Part shown: positions 35,013 through 40,370 of the stretch, one piece after another | Layout of the letters: each line of letters begins with the position of its first letter | Numbering within the stretch: position 1 is the first letter of the stretch | The notes under the pieces: generated by a model | Databases searched by the model: none | The model's input: only the letters and a program-made list of their open reading frames with translations | What the model was told of the DNA's origin: nothing | From: JANLUX01 sp031366005 | Lineage (GTDB): Bacteria; Bacteroidota; Bacteroidia; AKYH767-A; OLB10 | Assembly: GCA_031366005.1 (NCBI GenBank) | Contig: JANLZB010000043.1 | Location: 1 to 40,370 of the forward strand | DNA length: 40,370 bases | Direction of reading: 5' to 3' | Position numbers and translations under genes: made by a program

Positions 35013-35738
35013 TCACACTTTACTTTTCTTCCTCATCCTCAAATTAAGCAACTCCACAATCAGTGAGAATGCCATTGCAAAATATACATAACCTTTCGGC
35101 ACGTGTACATCAAATGCTTCTACCACTAACAACAAACCAATCATCAGCAAAAATGAAAGTGCAAGCATTTTTATAGTCGGATGTTTGTTTACAAAATCGC
35201 TTATGCTTTTTGAAGCAGCAAGCATCACAAGCATGGAAATAATAACTGCAATTATCATTATCCATACATCATTCACCAAACCAACCGCTGTTAATATGCT
35301 GTCAAATGAAAAAACTATATCAAGTAAAACAATTTGTATGATTGCGGATCTTAAATTCAGGTTCTTTTCTCTCCCTCTTTTGTGTTCTTCCTCACCAAGA
35401 ATTTTTCCATGAATTTCAGACGTGCTTTTGGCAATCAGAAATAATCCTCCTGCAAACAATATTATATCGCGTGCACTGAAACCATTTCCTGCAATCTCAA
35501 ATAAATCATGAGTTGCACCAATGATCCAGGTAATTCCAAAAAGCAATGCAATTCGGATTAATAATGCAAGTGTTAAACCCACTTTCCTTGCTCTCTCCTG
35601 CTGGCTTTTTGGAAGCTTGCCTGCCAGTATGGAAACAAAGATGATGTTATCAATACCAAGAACTATTTCCATCACAACCAATGTAAGCAAGCTGATTAAA
35701 CCGGCAACTGAAAATATATTTGATAGTTCCTGCATCAT
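35013..35738 (-). CDS. TerC family integral membrane protein
   Basis: 241 residues with about seven membrane helices. The family motifs are EIVLGIDNIIFVSILAGKLP (24-43) and VLLDIVFSFDSILTAVGLV (split at about 137-155), both with the acidic residues (Asp30; Asp140, Asp147) that make up the metal-binding centre of TerC/Alx proteins. They take part in manganese export and in folding or metallation of exported proteins; older names refer to tellurium resistance. The gene is alone on the minus strand, with a palindrome and tRNA-Pro upstream. Confidence 0.92.
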   Translation of the reverse strand: MMQELSNIFSVAGLISLLTLVVMEIVLGIDNIIFVSILAGKLPKSQQERARKVGLTLALLIRIALLFGITWIIGATHDLFEIAGNGFSARDIILFAGGLFLIAKSTSEIHGKILGEEEHKRGREKNLNLRSAIIQIVLLDIVFSFDSILTAVGLVNDVWIMIIAVIISMLVMLAASKSISDFVNKHPTIKMLALSFLLMIGLLLVVEAFDVHVPKGYVYFAMAFSLIVELLNLRMRKKSKV

Positions 35739-35763
35739 AATTTAATTGAGAATTCAAAATGTT

Positions 35764-35811
35764 GAATGCAGAATTAAAAACTGAGATATTGCAATTCTTA
35801 ATTCTGCATTC
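35764..35811. repeat. 14-bp perfect palindrome between terC and tRNA-Pro
   Basis: GAATGCAGAATTAA (35764-35777) is exactly complementary to TTAATTCTGCATTC (35798-35811), with a 20-base loop. There is no T-run in the transcribed direction, so it is not a classic terminator, though it lies just downstream of tRNA-Pro on the minus strand. Its word style resembles the repeat at 17109-17224. Confidence 0.75.
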
Positions 35812-35827
35812 TTCTGCAATAAAGAAG

Positions 35828-35901
35828 TCGGGGTGGCCAGATTCGAACTGACGACCTCCAGCACCCCATGCTGGCGCGCTACCAGGCTACGCTACACCCC
35901 G
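35828..35901 (-). tRNA. tRNA-Pro(GGG)
   Basis: On the minus strand a 74-base cloverleaf: acceptor stem CGGGGTG paired with CACCCCG plus discriminator A, anticodon stem CCAGC/GCTGG with loop ATGGGGT (anticodon GGG, proline codon CCC), and T arm GTCAG-TTCGAAT-CTGGC. The 3' CCA is not encoded. It reads proline CCC and CCU codons. Confidence 0.96.
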
Positions 35902-35941
35902 ATTTATTACGTGCGCAAAAATATATGTTTGGATTGAAAGT

Positions 35942-36052
35942 AAGTTTACAGTTTATACTTCACGGTTCAATCTACACTAAAAATTATGTTTCGATGATAG
36001 TAATAGTTACTTGATTGATGTCTCCAAAACAGCAACAGTAAACTGTAAACTT
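35942..36052. repeat. Inverted repeat bracketing the gap between tRNA-Pro and the TonB receptor
   Basis: AAGTTTACAGTTT (35942-35954) is perfectly complementary to AAACTGTAAACTT (36040-36052), with 85 bases between. The right arm ends 4 bases from the -7 box of the receptor gene. It shares the word-like style of the other intergenic repeats and may influence expression of the receptor. Confidence 0.65.
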
Positions 36053-36055
36053 GAT

Positions 36056-36063
36056 TAATTTTG
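36056..36063 (+). promoter_or_regulatory. Bacteroidota -7 box for the TonB receptor gene
   Basis: TAATTTTG is an exact TAnnTTTG match, 30 bases before the ATG at 36094. A transcript from here would begin at about 36070, after the in-frame TTG at 36061, which decides for the ATG as start. Confidence 0.5.
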
Positions 36064-36093
36064 CAGACTCTTAAAATTCCAGTCCCACATTTT

Positions 36094-38514
36094 ATGAAAA
36101 CAATTTTTTCTTTTTTATTATCAGCATTATTTTGTTTTAATGTATCAGCACAAAACAAATCTAACCGTTACACATTAAGCGGTTATGTGAAAGACTCCAA
36201 AACAGGTGAAGCTTTGCTTGGATGCAATGTGGTAATAAAAGAAATGCATAAAGGAACCAACACCAACACTTATGGATTTTATTCCTTAACAATTGATAGC
36301 GGAACCTATAATTTGCTCATCAACTACATCGGCTACAAAGACCAGTTGATTCCGGTTGATCTTAATAAAGATCAATCCATCAACATTAATCTTGATCCAA
36401 CAACTATTGAAACAAAAGAAGTTGAAATAAAAGCTGAACGCGCTGACCGTAATGTAAACGGCACGGAGATGGGGCGTGTGCAGTTAGATGTGGACAAAAT
36501 AAAATCGCTACCCGCTTTTATGGGTGAGGTGGATATATTAAAAACAATACAGTTATTACCTGGTGTGCAATCAGCTGGTGAAGGCAATGCCGGATTTTAT
36601 GTGAGAGGTGGTGGTCCTGATCAGAATTTAATTCTGTTAGATGAAGCAGTAGTTTATAATGCTTCTCACCTGTTTGGATTTTTTTCTGTCTTTAATTCAG
36701 ATGCAGTAAAAAACATGACACTTACCAAAGGCGGTATGCCTGCTCAGTACGGTGGAAGGCTTTCCTCAGTGCTGGATATTTCAATGAAAGATGGTAATGA
36801 TAAAAAGCTCCATGGTTCAGGAGGCATTGGTTATATCGCTTCACGGTTGACTTTAGAAGGACCAATTATCAAAAACAAAGCATCTTTCATTATTTCTGCA
36901 CGCAGAACTTTTATTGATCTTTTTTTACGCAAGCCATTTATCAAAGCAGGTTCAGCTGCAGAAGGCAACAGCTATTATTTCTATGATCTCAATACAAAAC
37001 TCAACTACACAATTTCACAAAAAGACCGTCTCTTCCTCAGTGGTTATTTCGGGCGCGATGTATTTAATTTCAGAAGCGCACAAACCGGATTTAAGGTACG
37101 TATTCCCTGGGGCAATGCTACAACTTCCATGCGTTGGAATCACTTATTCAGCGACAGGTTATTTCTCAACACTTCACTTATTTATTCTGATTATAAATTC
37201 GAATTCCAGGCAAACCAGCAACAGTTTGACTTCAGAATTTTTTCCGGCATCCGTGATTACACAGCAAAGGTTGACTTCAATTATTTTCCAAACATTCTGC
37301 ATAATATTAAGTTTGGCGGTAATTATATTTTTCACCGCTTCACTCCTACTAATGCTTATGCACGTTCAGGAGATGTGGTTTTCGATCTTGGTAAAGTTAC
37401 ACGCATCTATGCGCATGATGCCGCAGTATATCTGAATGATGAATGGGACATCACAGAAAAGTTTCGTGTCAATATTGGTGCACGCGGAACTTTGTTTGCA
37501 CATGTAGGTCCATTTACACGTTATGTTCCTGATCCCGTTTTTCCCGAACGTTATACGGATACAATCATCTATGATAAAAACAAAATTGTTAAAACTTATA
37601 CCAATGTGGAACCACGATTCAGCTTGCGTTATGAGTTAAATAAAGCTTCCTCATTAAAAGCATCCTACACACAAAATTATCAGTACGTTCATCTTGCATC
37701 TGTATCAGCAGCAACATTACCTACGGATGTGTGGGTGCCAAGTTCTGACAGGGTAAAACCACAATTTGCAACGCAATATGCATTGGGTTACTTCCGTAAT
37801 ATTAAGGACAATGAATACGAAACTTCTATTGAAGTTTATTACAAACACATGAAGAACCAGATTGAATACCGCGAAGGTGCCATGCCTGATCAGAATCTGA
37901 AAAACAACACCGACAACAATTTTGTTTTTGGCAAAGGATGGAGTTATGGCACTGAATTATTTTTAAAAAAAGCAGCCGGAAAATTTAATGGATGGATTGG
38001 TTATACACTGGCATGGACACAACGCAAGTTTCCGGAAGTAAATGGTGGAGAACAATTTTCTCCGAAATATGATCGCAGACATGATGTTTCAATTGCGCTC
38101 ACGTATAACAGAAATAAAAGATGGACCTTTGGTTTGGTTTGGATTTATGCAACGGGTGATGCATTGACTTTGCAAACTGAACGCTACGCAATTGCAGCCA
38201 GCCCTCCTATTTCTTTCAGCGAAGGAACTTTTTCCAACAATTTTTATGTGCTTGGTAATTATGGAAAAAGAAATGCATTCAGGCAGAAGGCTTATCACCG
38301 CCTGGATTTATCTGCCACCTTGCATGGCAAGCAAAAAAAACGGTGGCAAGGAGAATGGAATTTCAGCATCTTTAATGTTTACAGTCGCATGAATCCATAT
38401 TTTATTTATTTCAATGTGGAAGGAAACACACAGGATGGTAATCTGCAAATACAGGCAAAGCAGGTTTCGCTGTTCCCCATCATTCCTTCTGTTACTTATA
38501 ATTTTAAATTTTAA
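36094..38514 (+). CDS. TonB-dependent receptor with carboxypeptidase regulatory-like N-terminal domain
   Basis: 806 residues from the ATG. A signal peptide (MKTIFSFLLSALFCFNVSAQ) precedes a CarboxypepD_reg-like domain (about 26-112; YTLSGYVKDSKTGEALLGCN), a plug (about 115-235; LPAFMGEVDILKTIQLLPGV and NAGFYVRGGGPDQNLILLDE) and a 22-strand barrel to VTYNFKF. It takes up a large ligand across the outer membrane with TonB energy. The next gene is a DUF4249 lipoprotein 12 bp away, the usual partner of this receptor subtype, so the two probably form one operon and uptake or surface complex. Ligand unknown; no SusD protein is present. Confidence 0.95.
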   Translation: MKTIFSFLLSALFCFNVSAQNKSNRYTLSGYVKDSKTGEALLGCNVVIKEMHKGTNTNTYGFYSLTIDSGTYNLLINYIGYKDQLIPVDLNKDQSININLDPTTIETKEVEIKAERADRNVNGTEMGRVQLDVDKIKSLPAFMGEVDILKTIQLLPGVQSAGEGNAGFYVRGGGPDQNLILLDEAVVYNASHLFGFFSVFNSDAVKNMTLTKGGMPAQYGGRLSSVLDISMKDGNDKKLHGSGGIGYIASRLTLEGPIIKNKASFIISARRTFIDLFLRKPFIKAGSAAEGNSYYFYDLNTKLNYTISQKDRLFLSGYFGRDVFNFRSAQTGFKVRIPWGNATTSMRWNHLFSDRLFLNTSLIYSDYKFEFQANQQQFDFRIFSGIRDYTAKVDFNYFPNILHNIKFGGNYIFHRFTPTNAYARSGDVVFDLGKVTRIYAHDAAVYLNDEWDITEKFRVNIGARGTLFAHVGPFTRYVPDPVFPERYTDTIIYDKNKIVKTYTNVEPRFSLRYELNKASSLKASYTQNYQYVHLASVSAATLPTDVWVPSSDRVKPQFATQYALGYFRNIKDNEYETSIEVYYKHMKNQIEYREGAMPDQNLKNNTDNNFVFGKGWSYGTELFLKKAAGKFNGWIGYTLAWTQRKFPEVNGGEQFSPKYDRRHDVSIALTYNRNKRWTFGLVWIYATGDALTLQTERYAIAASPPISFSEGTFSNNFYVLGNYGKRNAFRQKAYHRLDLSATLHGKQKKRWQGEWNFSIFNVYSRMNPYFIYFNVEGNTQDGNLQIQAKQVSLFPIIPSVTYNFKF

Positions 38515-38526
38515 CAGGTGAACGAA

Positions 38527-39426
38527 ATGTATAAAATGAAAAGTTTAAAAATTATTCAGATAAACAAATGGTTTTTGTTTTGTGTTATGCTGTTGCTGAT
38601 TTCCTGCGAAAAGGATATCACCGTTGATCTGCCCAAGCCCGATCCTAAAATTGTAGTGGATGGATATGTAGAAGAAGGTGAACCCATTTATATAATTCTC
38701 ACGCGAAGTGAACCTTTCTTTTCACCTATTACACAAAACTCTTTGGTTAACTCAGTGGAAAAAGGTGCAACAGTAACTGTGAGCGATGGCATCACAACTG
38801 AACAATTGATGGAGATTGATACTGTAGTAAACGGAGTTACTTTACGTGGTATTTATTTTACTCCTCTGATGAGAGGAACCTTTGAAAGAAAGTATTCATT
38901 AAACGTACACACCACAAAAGGAGAAACAGTTACTGCTTCCACTTATTTATCTCAACCCATTCCTTTGGATAGCATCTGGTTTAAGGTGCAGGAAAATCAT
39001 GATACGCTTGGCTTTGTGTGGGCACATTTAACTGACCCCGACACATTGGGTAATTGCTACCGCTGGTTTGCAAAACGCCTTGGTAAGGATGATGATTTTA
39101 TAGCGCCTTTTGGTTCTTCTTTCGAAGATAAATTTATCAATGGACAGAGCTTTGACTTTGCATATAACAGAGGTAGTGTGGATAATTCATCAGCACCTGA
39201 TGACAACAATATAGAAGAAGGATTTTTTAAAACCGGTGATACTATTGTTGTTAAATTTTGTTCCGTTGATCGTTCTGTATATGAATTCTGGCGCGATGCT
39301 GAAACACAGGTCAGTAACAATGGCAGCCCTTTTGCATCGCCATCCAACATTAAAGGAAACGTGGTGGGCGGTTTAGGTTTGTTTGCAGGATACAGTGCTG
39401 CATTTGATACCATCATAGCAAAGTAG
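38527..39426 (+). CDS. DUF4249 domain-containing lipoprotein
   Basis: 299 residues from the ATG at 38527 (a GTG three codons upstream and an ATG three codons downstream are alternatives). The lipoprotein signal ends CVMLLLISC with Cys27, followed by EKDITVDLPKPDPKIVVDGY and VEEGEPIYIILTRSEPFF, the DUF4249 opening. It is predicted to be a surface lipoprotein, the usual companion of CarboxypepD_reg TonB receptors. Here it may bind the ligand of the upstream receptor. Function of the family is otherwise unknown. Confidence 0.9.
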   Translation: MYKMKSLKIIQINKWFLFCVMLLLISCEKDITVDLPKPDPKIVVDGYVEEGEPIYIILTRSEPFFSPITQNSLVNSVEKGATVTVSDGITTEQLMEIDTVVNGVTLRGIYFTPLMRGTFERKYSLNVHTTKGETVTASTYLSQPIPLDSIWFKVQENHDTLGFVWAHLTDPDTLGNCYRWFAKRLGKDDDFIAPFGSSFEDKFINGQSFDFAYNRGSVDNSSAPDDNNIEEGFFKTGDTIVVKFCSVDRSVYEFWRDAETQVSNNGSPFASPSNIKGNVVGGLGLFAGYSAAFDTIIAK

Positions 39427-39503
39427 TGCGTCAATGTTGAGAACGAAACAATCAACTGTTATTAAACTTATTGTTTCCTTCCGCGCAGTGATGAATAAAT
39501 ATT

Positions 39504-40124
39504 ATGAAACGCATTCAGCAATTAATCATACAGGGAGAGGGAGAACAACTGGATTATAAAAAAGAAATTACCAGTACTACACGCATTGCAAAAACCATTG
39601 TTTCATTTGCCAACCATAAAGGCGGCACTTTGCTCATAGGTGTTAATGATGATAAAACCATCAGTGGTATTAAATCAGAGGAAGAACGATTCATGCTTGA
39701 GAAAGCTGTGATTTTTTGCAAACCTGAAATTCAATTAATCATTCATGAACATCGCATTGGTAAAAAAACAATTCTCGAAGCAGTAATTCCTGAAGGAACT
39801 GATAAACCTTATTATGCAAAAGATGAAGATGGTAAATGGTGGGTGTATATTCGTGTTAAAGATCAAAGCCTGCTTGCAAGCAAAGTAGTGGTAGATGTGT
39901 TGCGAAGGCAAAGCTCCAATGAAAACACTATGGTTGAATACACCAGCAAAGAAAAAGCGCTGCTCGATTATTTGAACACCAAACACCGGATCACAATGAA
40001 GGAATATTGCAGGCTTATTAATATCTCGAGGTGGAGAGCCATTAAGATATTAGTCAATCTGGTGAGTGTCGGAGTTATCCGTGCTCATAACACTGAGAAG
40101 ATAGAGTTTTACACATTGAGCTGA
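39504..40124 (+). CDS. AlbA_2 (schlafen-like) domain protein with winged helix
   Basis: 206 residues, cytoplasmic. EGEQLDYKKEITSTTRIAKTIVSFANHKGGTLLIGVNDD (split at about 10-50) is the AlbA_2 motif (E-x-x-x-x-E/D-x-K with IxAFANxxGGxLxIGV) of the divergent AAA-4/schlafen family, a nucleic-acid- or nucleotide-binding fold. Residues about 145-206 (LLDYLNTKHRITMKEYCRLI and SRWRAIKILVNLVSVGVIR) form a winged helix-turn-helix, which makes it a candidate regulator. It lies 77 bp after the DUF4249 gene on the same strand; the pairing may be chance or regulatory. Confidence 0.85.
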   Translation: MKRIQQLIIQGEGEQLDYKKEITSTTRIAKTIVSFANHKGGTLLIGVNDDKTISGIKSEEERFMLEKAVIFCKPEIQLIIHEHRIGKKTILEAVIPEGTDKPYYAKDEDGKWWVYIRVKDQSLLASKVVVDVLRRQSSNENTMVEYTSKEKALLDYLNTKHRITMKEYCRLINISRWRAIKILVNLVSVGVIRAHNTEKIEFYTLS

Positions 40125-40149
40125 TGAAAAATTATCGGTTTTTCATTTT
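40124..40149 (+). terminator. Possible terminator overlapping the stop of the AlbA_2 gene
   Basis: ATGAAAAA (40124-40131) pairs with TTTTTCAT (40139-40146) over a 7-base loop and is followed by TTT. The stem is mostly A-T and so weak. Confidence 0.4.
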
Positions 40150-40169
40150 ATCATAGTAAAAAATATTTT

Positions 40170-40177
40170 TACCTTTA
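40170..40177 (+). promoter_or_regulatory. Candidate -7 box for the small lysine-rich gene
   Basis: TACCTTTA is one base off TAnnTTTG and lies 24 bases before the ATG at 40202. It gives the 35-residue gene a possible promoter of its own. Confidence 0.35.
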
Positions 40178-40201
40178 GCAGTCTAAATAAAACTTAAGGC
40201 T

Positions 40202-40309
40202 ATGGGAGAAAAAATCATTAGAAAGGAAGACAAAAAAGCATCCACTAAATCGCTGAAAGAAAAAAGACTTGAAAAAAAAGCGAAGAAGGACGCTAAGAAA
40301 AACAGCTGA
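40202..40309 (+). CDS. 35-residue lysine-rich protein
   Basis: MGEKIIRKEDKKASTKSLKE is followed by KRLEKKAKKDAKKNS; 14 of 35 residues are lysine and it is predicted to be helical and highly basic. The gene has a candidate -7 box and a strong terminator 21 bp after the stop, so it is a complete stand-alone unit, which argues that it is real. Basic proteins of this size bind nucleic acid or ribosomes, but no function is known. Confidence 0.6.
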   Translation: MGEKIIRKEDKKASTKSLKEKRLEKKAKKDAKKNS

Positions 40310-40330
40310 GGAATTATATAACCCTCTGTT

Positions 40331-40366
40331 AAAAAATCCCTCGGCAAATTCATTGAGGGATTTTTT
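40331..40366 (+). terminator. Strong rho-independent terminator after the lysine-rich gene
   Basis: AAAAAATCCCTC (40331-40342) pairs perfectly with GAGGGATTTTTT (40355-40366), a 12-bp stem with a 12-base loop and a built-in T-run. It should work on either strand. Confidence 0.92.
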
Positions 40367-40370
40367 ATTT

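Noticed and set aside
36061..36093. TTG at 36061 as start of the TonB receptor
   Set aside because: A -7 box at 36056-36063 would place the transcript start after it, and the signal peptide begins at the ATG at 36094.
39445..39477. GAAACAAT / ATTGTTTC hairpin as a terminator after the DUF4249 gene
   Set aside because: Only eight A-T-rich pairs with a 17-base loop and no T-run; could be chance.

Overview
The window is from a member of the Bacteroidota. The signs are AT-rich sequence, several secreted proteins with C-terminal type IX secretion (T9SS) sorting domains, a CarboxypepD_reg-type TonB-dependent receptor paired with a DUF4249 lipoprotein, a DUF4294 protein, and -7 promoter boxes of the Bacteroidota form TAnnTTTG. 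No phage, transposase, CRISPR array or rRNA operon is visible. It reads as a stretch of core chromosome with a few unusual intergenic elements. The family calls come from reading the proteins by eye; no database search was run.

Layout. 1-3.6 kb (minus strand): the 5' end of carA and two related T9SS surface proteins. 3.6-10.4 kb: a GlcD-like FAD oxidoreductase, an outer-membrane barrel, a DUF763 helix-hairpin-helix protein, an alpha/beta hydrolase, a three-gene envelope cluster (barrel, OmpA lipoprotein, small membrane protein) and a small orphan. 10.7-12.7 kb: a secreted PQQ-type sugar dehydrogenase fused to a DNRLRE domain. 12.7-19.3 kb (minus strand): prmC, sucC, an agmatinase-like gene, a fatty-acid hydroxylase/sterol desaturase, a four-helix-bundle gene enclosed by complementary arms, a biotin carboxylase and a DUF4294 gene. 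19.4-23.8 kb: ribD and a YigZ gene (plus strand) facing a minus-strand run of envelope and housekeeping genes. 23.8-26.2 kb: an ECF sigma factor overlapping a gene whose product looks able to span both membranes. 26.4-30.1 kb: a second T9SS sugar dehydrogenase and a 13-repeat BNR protein. 30.2-34.9 kb: a decayed receiver-domain gene joined by ATGA overlap to a six-PAS histidine kinase. 35.0-40.4 kb: TerC, tRNA-Pro(GGG), a TonB receptor with its DUF4249 lipoprotein, an AlbA_2 protein and a 35-residue lysine-rich protein with a strong terminator.

Three points deserve most attention. The DUF763 protein ends in QLNLF, the form of a sliding-clamp-binding peptide. The four-helix-bundle gene sits between 29-nt complementary arms, as in 23S rRNA intervening sequences, but lies between protein genes. 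The sigma factor is coupled to a predicted inner-membrane-to-outer-membrane barrel protein, and a 13-mer from its upstream region recurs before a small membrane-protein ORF just beyond the operon. Several intergenic gaps are also filled by unrelated word-like inverted repeats.
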